This document shows positions 36,200 through 43,839 of a DNA stretch of 64,000 bases, one piece after another. Every line of letters begins with the position of its first letter. Position 1 is the first letter of the stretch. The notes below the pieces were generated by a model. It saw nothing but the letters and a program-made list of their open reading frames with translations. It searched no databases and was not told the DNA's origin. The position numbers were made by a program, and so were the translations under genes. Source of the DNA: DAIODI01 sp046349255. GTDB lineage: Bacteria > Pseudomonadota > Alphaproteobacteria > Rhizobiales > Aestuariivirgaceae. The stretch covers positions 186,001 to 250,000 of the forward strand of contig JAXMCR010000003.1 of NCBI GenBank assembly GCA_046349255.1, written 5' to 3'.

Positions 36200-36711
36200 T
36201 TGCCGGCAGCCTCGAGTTGCTTGTCGATGCGGTTCTTCATCAGCCAGTCGAGGCCGCGATGCCAGCTGTCGTCGGTGTTGGAGCGGATGTCGGCGCTGCC
36301 CGCGGCGACCATCTTGCCGGTCGAGACGTCGCGTACGTAAAGGTTCACGTTCAGGATGAGGTTTGACACCTTCTGCACTGTTCCGGTTACGGAAAGGGTG
36401 GCCCCGGCCTCCTTTGCCATCTTGATGTCGCAGTCGCCGCAGTTCTGGAGATTCGCGTGACCGGCGGCCTCGGCGACCTTGGTCAGATCGACCGCCTGGT
36501 AGCCGCGGTGCGCCGCGAGATAGGTGGCGACGCGGGGCGCCATCGAGTTGAGGCGCGCCTGCTCGGGCGCGCTCTTGCCCAGCATCTCGCCGTCGAGGCT
36601 CGTGTCGACGAGTTCGAAGCCGAACACCGCCACCTTCTGGGGACTCGAGGCCTCTGCAGGCAGCAAGGCGAGGTACGTGGCGGCAATGGCGAGAAGAAAG
36701 CGACGACGCAT
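36196..36711 (-). CDS. Exported DUF3280/DUF2380-type protein
   Basis: 171 aa from ATG 36711 with signal peptide (FLLAIAATYLALLPAEA). The mature part begins KVAVFGFELVDTSLDGEML and contains two cysteines in NCGDCDIKMAKE near residue 95. The fold resembles the periplasmic TolB N-domain-like FlgO/CsgG class. Such proteins are often found beside PQQ-dependent alcohol dehydrogenase genes. It is the first gene of the cofactor operon although its location is periplasmic, so it may belong functionally to the divergent lut-like operon. Function not known. Confidence 0.75.
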   Translation of the reverse strand: MRRRFLLAIAATYLALLPAEASSPQKVAVFGFELVDTSLDGEMLGKSAPEQARLNSMAPRVATYLAAHRGYQAVDLTKVAEAAGHANLQNCGDCDIKMAKEAGATLSVTGTVQKVSNLILNVNLYVRDVSTGKMVAAGSADIRSNTDDSWHRGLDWLMKNRIDKQLEAAGK

Positions 36712-36795
36712 GCGTTCAACACCGAAACTAGGGGCGGGAGCCTGTCTCCTTCTTAAATCCCGCCACCACTGCTCCACAACGATTAACTTTCCCGC

Positions 36796-36815
36796 GTGTC
36801 ACGACGCCGTGACAC
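36796..36815. promoter_or_regulatory. Perfect palindrome between the cofactor operon and the lut-like operon
   Basis: GTGTCACG-ACGC-CGTGACAC is an 8-4-8 perfect inverted repeat in the 207-base divergent intergenic region. It is well placed as an operator for one or both promoters. The 12-mer GCGTGTCACGAC containing its left arm recurs at 47956-47967 upstream of xoxF. Confidence 0.5.
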
Positions 36816-36918
36816 AGTTTGAAAACGTTCCAGATCGGGAATTTTTCCCATGGTTTGCGCGTTATGCCGGATGGCCTTATCCATCCCCCGAATTACGCCC
36901 CGGAGTTACCTTCGACCC

Positions 36919-38151
36919 ATGCAGCGTTTGTCGGCAGTGATGCGTTCGGCGGCTGTGCTGCTCACGTTGGCGGCCATACCGCTGGCGGTCGATCCTCCTG
37001 CGCCGGCCGCCGCGCAGACCGCGCCGGCGACTCAGGAAATCCGCATCGGTTACATCCGGGTCGTCGAGAAGGGCCGCATCACCTTGTCGGTGCTCGACGC
37101 GCCCCCCGCCGACGACGGATTCGCGGGTGCGAAGGTCGCGATCAACGACAACAACACGACCGGCAAGTTCCTGAAGCAGTCGTTCATCCTGGAAGACGTC
37201 GAACTCGCCCCCGGCGATGACCCCATCCCCGCCGTCGACAAGCTCCTGGGCGAAGGCGCCCGCTTCCTCGTGACGGACGTTCCGGCGGACGATCTCCTGA
37301 AGATCGCCGACCATGTCAAAGGCAAGGGCGTTCTCGTCTTCAACGCCGGGGCGCTCGACGATTCCCTGCGCGAGGAGAACTGCCGCGCGAACGTCATCCA
37401 CACCGCTCCGACGCGCTCCATCCTCGCCGACGGCCTTGCCCAGTACCTCGTCTGGAAGCAGTGGCGGAACTGGTTCCTCGTCGAGGGCACGAACCCGAAC
37501 GACAAGCTCTGGGCGAGCGCGATAAAGCGCGCGGCGGAGCGGTTCGGCGCGAAGATCGTGGCGGAGAAGGAGTTCGCGGACACCGGCGGCTCCCGCCAGA
37601 CCGATTCAGGCTACGCGCAGGTCCAGAAGCAGATCCCGATCTTCACGCAGGACTCGCCCGACTACGACGTGCTCGTCACGGCCGACGAGAGCGAGGTGTT
37701 CTCGACGTACTTCCCGTACCGCACGTGGTTGCCGCGGCCGGTGGCGGGCTCCTCCGGCCTGATCCCGTCGAGCTGGCATCCCTCGTTCGAGGGCTGGGGG
37801 GCGGCGCAGATCCAGAACCGGTTCCAGAAGTCGTCCGGCCGGCGCATGCGCGACAAGGACATGCAGGCGTGGACCGCCGTGCGCATGATCGGCGAGGCGG
37901 CCACCCGCACGCGCTCGACCGAGGAGAAGGCGATCGAGGACTTCATCAAGGCGCCCGACTTCTCGCTTGCGGCTTTCAAGGGCCAGAAGGTCACGCTGCG
38001 CGACTGGAACTGGCAGTTGCGCCAGCCCGTGCTGCTCGCCGACCATGCGACGGTCGTTTCGATTTCGCCCCAGGAGGGGTTCCTGCACCAGTTCTCGGTG
38101 CTCGATACGCTCGGTATCGACCGGCCCGAGACGACGTGCGTGTTCAAATGA
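36919..38151 (+). CDS. lutA: ABC transporter substrate-binding protein of the PQQ-dependent alcohol dehydrogenase system (LutA-like)
   Basis: 410 aa from ATG 36919 with a signal peptide of about 32 residues. The mature protein is a type I periplasmic-binding fold (IRIGYIRVVEKGRITLSVLD; GAKVAINDNNTTGKF) of the family tied to PQQ alcohol dehydrogenases. In Methylorubrum extorquens the equivalent operon is lut, needed for lanthanide uptake. Position as first gene before a beta-propeller, two small exported proteins, an ATPase and a permease agrees with that order. What the binding protein recognises (free lanthanide, chelate or something else) is not shown by sequence. Confidence 0.8.
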   Translation: MQRLSAVMRSAAVLLTLAAIPLAVDPPAPAAAQTAPATQEIRIGYIRVVEKGRITLSVLDAPPADDGFAGAKVAINDNNTTGKFLKQSFILEDVELAPGDDPIPAVDKLLGEGARFLVTDVPADDLLKIADHVKGKGVLVFNAGALDDSLREENCRANVIHTAPTRSILADGLAQYLVWKQWRNWFLVEGTNPNDKLWASAIKRAAERFGAKIVAEKEFADTGGSRQTDSGYAQVQKQIPIFTQDSPDYDVLVTADESEVFSTYFPYRTWLPRPVAGSSGLIPSSWHPSFEGWGAAQIQNRFQKSSGRRMRDKDMQAWTAVRMIGEAATRTRSTEEKAIEDFIKAPDFSLAAFKGQKVTLRDWNWQLRQPVLLADHATVVSISPQEGFLHQFSVLDTLGIDRPETTCVFK

Positions 38152-39152
38152 CGGAAACAACGATGACGATCCGCAGATCGATTCACGCTCTCGCCGCCGT
38201 GTCGGCGCTCGGCGCAGCCGTTACGCTGGCGACGCCTGCCTCGGCCTACACGGTCTACGTCTCAAACGAGAAGGGCAATACGGTCACGGTGCTCGACTCC
38301 AAGACGATGGAGGTGACCGACACGATCAAGGTCGGTGCGCGCCCGCGCGGCATCACCATCTCGCACGACGGGAAGTTCGTGTACGTCTGCGCCAGCGACG
38401 ACGACACCATCCAGATCATCGACACGGCCACCAAACAGATCGTCGGCACGCTGCCCTCCGGGCCCGATCCGGAGCTCTTCGTGCTGAGCCCCGACGGCAA
38501 CTTTCTCTACGTCGCCAACGAGGACGACAACCTCGTCACCATCATCGACCTGAACTCGAAGTCTGTCGTGAACGAGGTGCCGGTCGGCGTGGAGCCGGAA
38601 GGCATGGCGGTGAGCCCGGACGGCAAGACCATCGTCAACACGTCCGAGACGACCAACATGGCGCACTTCATCGACGCCCAGAGCCACGAGATCACCGATA
38701 ACGTGCTCGTCGACTCGCGCCCGCGCTTCGCGCAGTTCAAGAGCGACGGGTCGGAGGTTTGGGTGTCTGCAGAGATCGGCGGCACCGTCTCCGTGATCGA
38801 CAACAAGACGCGGCAGGTGACGCACAAGATCTCGTTCCAGATTCCCGGGCTGCCGAAGGAGACGATCCAGCCGGTCGGCCTGCGCCTCACCAAGGACGGC
38901 AAGAAGGCGTTCGTCGCGCTCGGCCCCGCAAACCGCGTGGCGATGATCAACACCGAGACCTACGAGGTGGAGAAATACATCCTCGTCGGCCAGCGCGTCT
39001 GGCAGCTCGCCTTCACGCCTGACGAGAAGATGATCGTATCGACCAACGGCATCTCGAACGACGTCACCTTCATCGACGTCGAGACGGGCGAGGCGCTGAA
39101 ATCCACCACCGTCGGCAACCAGCCGTGGGGCGCGGTGGTTTCGCCGAACTGA
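38148..39152 (+). CDS. PQQ-system beta-propeller repeat protein (YVTN family)
   Basis: 334 aa if started at ATG 38148 (ATGA overlap with the previous stop); ATG 38163 is the alternative. Signal peptide ALGAAVTLATPASA, then YVTN-type repeats such as VYVSNEKGNTVTVLD, VYVCASDDDTIQIID, LYVANEDDNLVTIID and VWVSAEIGGTVSVID at about 42-residue spacing, forming a seven-bladed propeller. This family is described as associated with PQQ-dependent catabolism and an ABC transporter. It occupies the second position of the lut-like operon. Acts in the periplasm; ligand unknown. Confidence 0.85.
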   Translation: MTETTMTIRRSIHALAAVSALGAAVTLATPASAYTVYVSNEKGNTVTVLDSKTMEVTDTIKVGARPRGITISHDGKFVYVCASDDDTIQIIDTATKQIVGTLPSGPDPELFVLSPDGNFLYVANEDDNLVTIIDLNSKSVVNEVPVGVEPEGMAVSPDGKTIVNTSETTNMAHFIDAQSHEITDNVLVDSRPRFAQFKSDGSEVWVSAEIGGTVSVIDNKTRQVTHKISFQIPGLPKETIQPVGLRLTKDGKKAFVALGPANRVAMINTETYEVEKYILVGQRVWQLAFTPDEKMIVSTNGISNDVTFIDVETGEALKSTTVGNQPWGAVVSPN

Positions 39153-39178
39153 CTGCCGCATTCTTAGGGGGAGAGCAC

Positions 39179-39652
39179 ATGAAGCGACCGATTGCCGCCG
39201 CCGCCATGCTTGTGTTCGCGGGACTGCCCGCGGCAGCGCAGACCGCCACCGACACGCAAGGGCAGGCGGCGCAGCCTGCACCGGCGCAGAGCCAGACGCC
39301 GTCGCGGGCCAGCAAGAAGCTGCCCGAACTCGTTCTCGGCAAGGACGGCGATGCCTTTGCCGTCAACCAGAAGGACTTCGAGTTGATCGCGGGGCAAGGC
39401 TATCGCTGGCCGATCTCGTCGAACGGCAACCTCGAGTACAAGTTCCGCACGACGCTGTTCCGGAACGTGTGGATGAACCAGATCGTGATCAACGACCTCG
39501 AGGTGCACATGGACGGCGGGCCTGCCTGGCTCGAGTTCGACGCCAAGGGTACGATGATGGTTCAGTTCTCGACCGTGCGCCCCGGCGAATACGAGTGGTG
39601 GGTCGAAGGCCTCGAGGACAAGGGCATGAAGGGCAAGATCATCATCAAGTGA
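39179..39652 (+). CDS. Exported protein of the lut-like operon, unknown function
   Basis: 157 aa with signal peptide (PIAAAAMLVFAGLPAAAQ), then a Gln/Pro/Ala linker and a compact domain beginning near residue 45. The pattern FRTTLFRNVWMNQIVINDLEVHM followed by WLEFDAKGTMMVQFSTVRPGEYEWW suggests an all-beta, cupredoxin-like sandwich, but copper ligands are not evident. It stands third in the operon, the lutC position, 27 bases after the propeller gene. No function is assigned. Confidence 0.65.
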   Translation: MKRPIAAAAMLVFAGLPAAAQTATDTQGQAAQPAPAQSQTPSRASKKLPELVLGKDGDAFAVNQKDFELIAGQGYRWPISSNGNLEYKFRTTLFRNVWMNQIVINDLEVHMDGGPAWLEFDAKGTMMVQFSTVRPGEYEWWVEGLEDKGMKGKIIIK

Positions 39653-39663
39653 GGGTCGACACG

Positions 39664-39915
39664 ATGCGGACAGGATTGATTGCGACGGTTGCGTTCGGCG
39701 CCGCCCTCTGGGCGGGCCAGGCGCTCGCGGACGAGGCCAGCGACTGCACCACCGGGATCGAGACGATCAAGGCGGCGATCGCCAAGAACCCGGCGGCCGA
39801 CACGCTCGAGAAGCTGAAGAAGTACCTCGCCGATGCCGAGCGCGAACTCGGCGAGAAGCAGTACGACGAATGCCTCGAGGCCGTGCAGGACGCCCAGGAA
39901 ATCGCCGGCGGCTGA
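39664..39915 (+). CDS. Small exported acidic helical protein (position of the lanthanide chaperone LutD/LanD)
   Basis: 83 aa. A signal peptide (GLIATVAFGAALWAGQALA) leaves a mature chain of about 60 residues that is acidic and helical, with two cysteines (in SDCTTGIETIK and DECLEAVQDA) likely forming one disulfide and Glu/Asp clusters such as LADAERELGEKQYDE. In the Methylorubrum lut cluster the fourth gene encodes a small periplasmic lanthanide-binding protein; size, location and composition here agree. Homology was not tested; metal binding is inferred. It starts 12 bases after the previous stop. Confidence 0.6.
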   Translation: MRTGLIATVAFGAALWAGQALADEASDCTTGIETIKAAIAKNPAADTLEKLKKYLADAERELGEKQYDECLEAVQDAQEIAGG

Positions 39916-39976
39916 CGTTCCCTCGGGAACCAAAAGCGTCTATCAGGGATCGTATCATCGATCATGGACAGCGGGC

Positions 39977-40747
39977 ATGACTGACGCAGCAACGGTTCCG
40001 GCGCTCCTCGTCGACAACGTGAGCCATGCGTACGGACCGAAGCAGGTGCTCGACGGCGTGACGTTCGCGGTACGGCAGGGGAGCTTCACCGTGCTGCTCG
40101 GCCTCAACGGCGCCGGCAAGTCCACGCTGTTCGCCCTGATCACGCGCCTCTACGACACCAAGCAGGGGCGCATCTGCGTCCTCGGCCACGACATCGGTCG
40201 CGAACCCGGCGAAGCGCTGCGCCGCCTCGGCGTCGTGTTCCAGTCGCGCACCGTGGATCTCGACCTGTCGGTGAACCAGAACCTTGCCTACCACGCGGCG
40301 CTGCACGGTATGCCGTCGCGCGAGGCGAAGGCGCGGATCGCCGAACTGCTCCAGAACCTGGGCCTCACCGAGAAGGCGCGCGACAAGGTGCGCTCGTTGT
40401 CGGGCGGCCAGATGCGCCGCGTCGAGATCGCCCGTGCGCTGCTGCACCATCCGCGCCTGCTGTTGCTCGACGAGGCGACCGTCGGCCTCGACATCCGATC
40501 GCGCAGCGAGATGGTGCAGGAGGTGCGCAAGCTCGTGGGGCAGGGCGTCGGCGTGCTCTGGGCGACGCACCTGATCGACGAGGTCGGCCCCGCCGACGAC
40601 GTCGTGGTGCTGCACCACGGCAAGGTGATGGCTGCGGGCCTCGTCACCGACGTCGTCAAGCAGGCGCAGGCCGACGACATCCGCCACGCCTTCGCCAATC
40701 TCACCGGAACGGCGCTGCACCGCACCCGCGTGGAGGCCGCCGCATGA
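39977..40747 (+). CDS. lutE: ABC transporter ATP-binding protein, PQQ-alcohol-dehydrogenase system (LutE-like)
   Basis: 256 aa. Walker A GLNGAGKST near residue 43, signature LSGGQMRRVEIARALL near 142, Walker B LLLLDEATVGLDIRSR near 163 and the H-loop WATHLIDE. The use of DEATVGLD and the DRA-type architecture are shared with the family found next to PQQ dehydrogenases. It drives the permease encoded next, with ATGA overlap. Likely powers lanthanide or lanthanide-chelate uptake. Confidence 0.85.
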   Translation: MTDAATVPALLVDNVSHAYGPKQVLDGVTFAVRQGSFTVLLGLNGAGKSTLFALITRLYDTKQGRICVLGHDIGREPGEALRRLGVVFQSRTVDLDLSVNQNLAYHAALHGMPSREAKARIAELLQNLGLTEKARDKVRSLSGGQMRRVEIARALLHHPRLLLLDEATVGLDIRSRSEMVQEVRKLVGQGVGVLWATHLIDEVGPADDVVVLHHGKVMAAGLVTDVVKQAQADDIRHAFANLTGTALHRTRVEAAA

Positions 40748-41607
40748 GCGCCGTCGCCGACACAAGCGCCGCCACGCCCGCACGCAGCGGTTTCTCGCTT
40801 CGTCAGTATGCGATCTGCATGTGGGGCATCGTCTGGCGCGAAGGCCTGCGCTTCATCCACCAGCGCGAACGCTTCGTCTCCGCGCTGGTCCGCCCGCTCC
40901 TGTGGCTCTTCATCTTCGCCGCCGGTTTCCGGCAGGTGCTCGGCGTGTCGATCATCCCGCCCTACAAGACCTACGTGCTCTACGAGGTCTACATCACGCC
41001 CGGCCTAATCGGCATGATCCAGCTCTTCAACGGCATGCAGTCGTCGCTCTCGATGGTGTACGACCGCGAGATGGGCAACATGAGGACGCTGCTGGTGAGC
41101 CCGTTCCCGCGCTGGTACCTGCTCGTCTCGAAGCTCGTCGCCGGCGTCGCGGTGTCGATCCTGCAGGTCTACGTGTACCTCGCGATCGCCTGGTTCTGGG
41201 AGGTGCGCCCGCCACCGATGGGCTACATCTACATCTTCCCGGCGCTGATCATGACCGGCCTGATGGTGGGCTCCGTCGGCCTGCTGCTGTCGTCGCTCGT
41301 GAAGCAGCTCGAGAATTTCGCAGGCATCATGAACTTCGTGATCTTCCCGATGTTCTTTGCGTCTTCGGCACTCTACCCGCTGTGGCGCGTGCGCGAGTCG
41401 AGCCCGCTCCTCTACGACATCTGCCGGCTCAACCCGTTCACCCACGCCGTGGAACTGATCCGGTTCGCGCTTCACGGGCAGTTCAACCCCGAGGCGTTCG
41501 GCATCGTGCTCGGCTGCACCGCGGCGTTTCTGATGGCGGCGATCTATGCATACGATCCGACGCGCGGCCTCATCGCGCGGCGCGGCGGACCGGGAGGCGG
41601 CGAATGA
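40744..41607 (+). CDS. lutF: ABC-2-type transporter permease, PQQ-alcohol-dehydrogenase system (LutF-like)
   Basis: 287 aa with six predicted membrane helices of the ABC-2 type (for example LLWLFIFAAGFRQVLGV near residue 50 and FPALIMTGLMVGSVGLLLSSL near 165). The motif GMQSSLSMVYDREMGNMRTLLVSP is the ABC-2 hallmark. ABC-2 permeases are usually exporters, which is odd for a proposed importer and is a point in favour of checking direction of transport. Coupled to the ATPase gene and to the next gene by ATGA-type overlaps. Confidence 0.85.
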   Translation: MSAVADTSAATPARSGFSLRQYAICMWGIVWREGLRFIHQRERFVSALVRPLLWLFIFAAGFRQVLGVSIIPPYKTYVLYEVYITPGLIGMIQLFNGMQSSLSMVYDREMGNMRTLLVSPFPRWYLLVSKLVAGVAVSILQVYVYLAIAWFWEVRPPPMGYIYIFPALIMTGLMVGSVGLLLSSLVKQLENFAGIMNFVIFPMFFASSALYPLWRVRESSPLLYDICRLNPFTHAVELIRFALHGQFNPEAFGIVLGCTAAFLMAAIYAYDPTRGLIARRGGPGGGE

Positions 41608-42218
41608 GATATCCTGGGTTCGCTGCGGCAGCATTCGTTGTGCTCGCCTGCGTCAGCACGGCGGCAGAGGCGGCCAGCCCGACGGGCGATTGGCCGTGCG
41701 TTCAGCGCAAGGTCCCGGAGATGATGGCCGGCCAGGTGTGGAACAAGGGCGATATCCCCGACGCGGCCAAGGCGCTCGCCAACGACAAGAAGATCACCGA
41801 CCTCGTCGACTTCATCGCCGCGCGGCGCACGCCGCTGGAAGAGGTTCAGGGGCGCGTGAAAGAGTTCGCCGACGCTGCAGGCCCGGACCGCGCGGTAAAA
41901 CTCCAGGCGGCGTTCCTCGCGCTGCTCGACAAGTTGAACCGCGAACGCGGGCAGGTGATTTCCGGCATCGAGCGTTACGGCCGCCACCAGATCGACCTCG
42001 CCGACAAGCTCCGGAAGGAGCAGCACGAGCTCGACAAGATGCAGGCCGACCCGAAAGCCGATCCGTCCGCGCTGCAGGACGCGCAGGACCAGCTCGCCTG
42101 GGACGCCCGCATCTTCGAGGATCGCAAGGCGTCGCTCTCGAGCGTGTGCGAGGTGCCGGTGCTGATCGAGCAGCGCCTCGGCCAGGTCACCCGCCTGCTC
42201 GAAGCGGCGATGCCATAG
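41604..42218 (+). CDS. Exported helical protein closing the lut-like operon (LutG position)
   Basis: 204 aa with signal peptide (FAAAAFVVLACVSTAAEA). The mature protein has CVQRK near its start and a second Cys near residue 185 (SSVCEVPVLIEQRLGQ), and is mostly alpha-helical with a charged coiled-coil-like stretch (DLADKLRKEQHELDKMQ) at about 130-150. It overlaps the permease stop. Function unknown; the position at the end of the ABC operon fits an exported accessory protein. Confidence 0.65.
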   Translation: MRYPGFAAAAFVVLACVSTAAEAASPTGDWPCVQRKVPEMMAGQVWNKGDIPDAAKALANDKKITDLVDFIAARRTPLEEVQGRVKEFADAAGPDRAVKLQAAFLALLDKLNRERGQVISGIERYGRHQIDLADKLRKEQHELDKMQADPKADPSALQDAQDQLAWDARIFEDRKASLSSVCEVPVLIEQRLGQVTRLLEAAMP

Positions 42219-42227
42219 CGACCCGCT

Positions 42228-42815
42228 TCAGCATGGCCTGCGCCCGAGGTTCGCTTCGCCGCAGGAGGACCGATCCTCGCGGGGCTGCACCGGGTTGGCG
42301 GACATGCTTCCGTCGCACGGGCGCTCCAGCCACTCCCGGTGCTTCAGGGACGTGTTGCCATAGTTCACCCAGCTGCAAGGCGGGAGAAACGGTGGTGAAT
42401 TCTCGGGGTAAAGCAGGTCCGGGCCCAGCATGCCCGTGTAATAGCCGTTGCATCCCCTGCCGGTTTCGAGCCCATTCCTGCCGACCTCGACTTCCTCTTC
42501 AAACGACAGATCCCGCCCGTCCGGGCCGTCATAGGTTCCCGAACCACCGTTTCCATAGGCGAGGACATAACGATCGTCGAAGCATACGACATCCACGTTG
42601 CGGACGAGCAGCGTCTTGCCATCGCGGGCGAAGAGGTCATGCCGGCTCCAGAGGTCGTAGTCGTATTCGCGCTTGAGGATGGTGCCGTTCGGCAGCGTGC
42701 TGCTGTCGCGGAAGGACAGCATTTCCCTGATGGCCAGCTTGATCAGCAACGCTTCGGGAAGCGCCATGACCGCGATCAGCACGATCAGCAGCGGCCGGCC
42801 GACCCGCTTCAGCAT
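42228..42815 (-). CDS. Membrane-anchored protein, candidate immunity partner of the upstream MuF-like protein
   Basis: 195 aa from ATG 42815. A single N-terminal membrane helix (about residues 8-28, LLIVLIAVMALPEALLIKLA) precedes a probably periplasmic domain with several cysteines (for example in DVVCFDD, GRGCNGYY and PPCSWVNYG). It starts inside the last codons of the larger gene upstream (GCATGCTGA), so the two are coupled. Nothing in it is recognised. The pairing with a putative toxin, its membrane anchoring, and its location convergent to the lut-like operon suggest an immunity role. This is inference. Confidence 0.55.
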   Translation of the reverse strand: MLKRVGRPLLIVLIAVMALPEALLIKLAIREMLSFRDSSTLPNGTILKREYDYDLWSRHDLFARDGKTLLVRNVDVVCFDDRYVLAYGNGGSGTYDGPDGRDLSFEEEVEVGRNGLETGRGCNGYYTGMLGPDLLYPENSPPFLPPCSWVNYGNTSLKHREWLERPCDGSMSANPVQPREDRSSCGEANLGRRPC

Positions 42816-43792
42816 GCAATGGCGCTCTTGCGTTGGCGCTCGATGTTCCAGTCGACGTAGAGGCTGGCTGCCGGGTCGACGTTGACTTCGGCCCGGAAGT
42901 GCGCGGCCCACGATCCGCTGATCTCATAGGGCTTTGCATCAGGGAGGTCGAAGGGCACGCCAAGGAACCGGTCACCATCGAGAGGGTCGGTGAAGGCGTC
43001 GCTGAAATTGAACGTCGCGTCGCCTTCAATTCGAAAAACGTCTCCGTGCGCGCGGACATATCCGATGAAGACTCCGCGGACGGAGCCTCCTCCATGCGAA
43101 AACTGCACGTCGTCGAAGCTGTATGAAGCCCTGAAGTCGTAGTCGACCCGTCCAAGACCAATTTGTCTCGCCTTGCTCGCGATCTGGTCCGCAAGATAGC
43201 GGAACGCTCCTGCGGTGCTCACGCCGTATGCATAGTGTTCGGCGATTTCCTTCAAGTGTCCGATGTCGCGGAGATCGACGCGGCGGCCATTGCCGCGGAA
43301 GTAGTGGCGAACGAAATCGGAGTCGGCCCACCTCTGTCCGCCGGGCCCAAGATCCGTCGTGATGTCGAACGCGCCGAACTCCGTCTCGCCGGGGACGTAC
43401 GGCTCGGCCCAGCAACGGCAGTTTGGTTGCTCGCCCGGATGGCCGGTCGGAGGCGGATCGTTCCAGGAGAACATGTGGCCCTCGTTCGCCCGATGCGTGA
43501 GGCGGACCCGTTCGTCGCGCACCGTGCGCCAGACGTAACGATCGGTGCTGCGTTCATGCGTCGAGTCTGCGCGCCGCTGCTGCTTGCACTGAAGGAGATG
43601 GTGAAGCTGGAAGCTCCGGTAGGCGATGTCCGCCTTGAGCTTCAGGCGTCGACCGGCAGAGTCGAAAGAAAACCGATCGAGAATCGTCAGCCCGTACTGG
43701 TCCGCTGCCAGCGCCCAGCGGCATCGAACGATTGCGTGCTCCAGTCGGTCCGTCACGGCACACCCGGTCATCGCCTCAACCGGAGGAAGCAA
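42809..43792 (-). CDS. Protein with phage Mu gpF-like motif and C-terminal domain of unknown function (putative toxin)
   Basis: 327 aa from TTG 43792; ATG 43771 is the alternative. Residues about 83-135 hold YVWRTVRDERVRLTHRANEG, then WNDPPPTGHPGE and NCRCWAEPYVPG, the conserved pattern of phage minor head (MuF) proteins, which also occurs in polymorphic toxins. The C-terminal ~190 residues (VRHYFRGNGRRVDLRDIGH onward) are not recognised. No signal peptide and no other phage genes nearby. Base composition looks less GC-rich than the flanking genes. It is followed by a coupled small membrane protein gene, suggesting a toxin/immunity pair acquired by transfer. Confidence 0.6.
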   Translation of the reverse strand: MLPPVEAMTGCAVTDRLEHAIVRCRWALAADQYGLTILDRFSFDSAGRRLKLKADIAYRSFQLHHLLQCKQQRRADSTHERSTDRYVWRTVRDERVRLTHRANEGHMFSWNDPPPTGHPGEQPNCRCWAEPYVPGETEFGAFDITTDLGPGGQRWADSDFVRHYFRGNGRRVDLRDIGHLKEIAEHYAYGVSTAGAFRYLADQIASKARQIGLGRVDYDFRASYSFDDVQFSHGGGSVRGVFIGYVRAHGDVFRIEGDATFNFSDAFTDPLDGDRFLGVPFDLPDAKPYEISGSWAAHFRAEVNVDPAASLYVDWNIERQRKSAIAC

Positions 43793-43839
43793 TACACAAT
43801 CAGAGCGGGAGGAGCAAGGATTTTATTCCTGCCGCACCC

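Noticed and set aside
39179..39652. Copper cupredoxin electron carrier
   Set aside because: The beta-rich pattern fits loosely, but no His/Cys/Met copper-ligand set is visible.
42809..43792. Prophage remnant
   Set aside because: Only one MuF-like motif is present; there are no portal, terminase, tail or integrase genes on either side.
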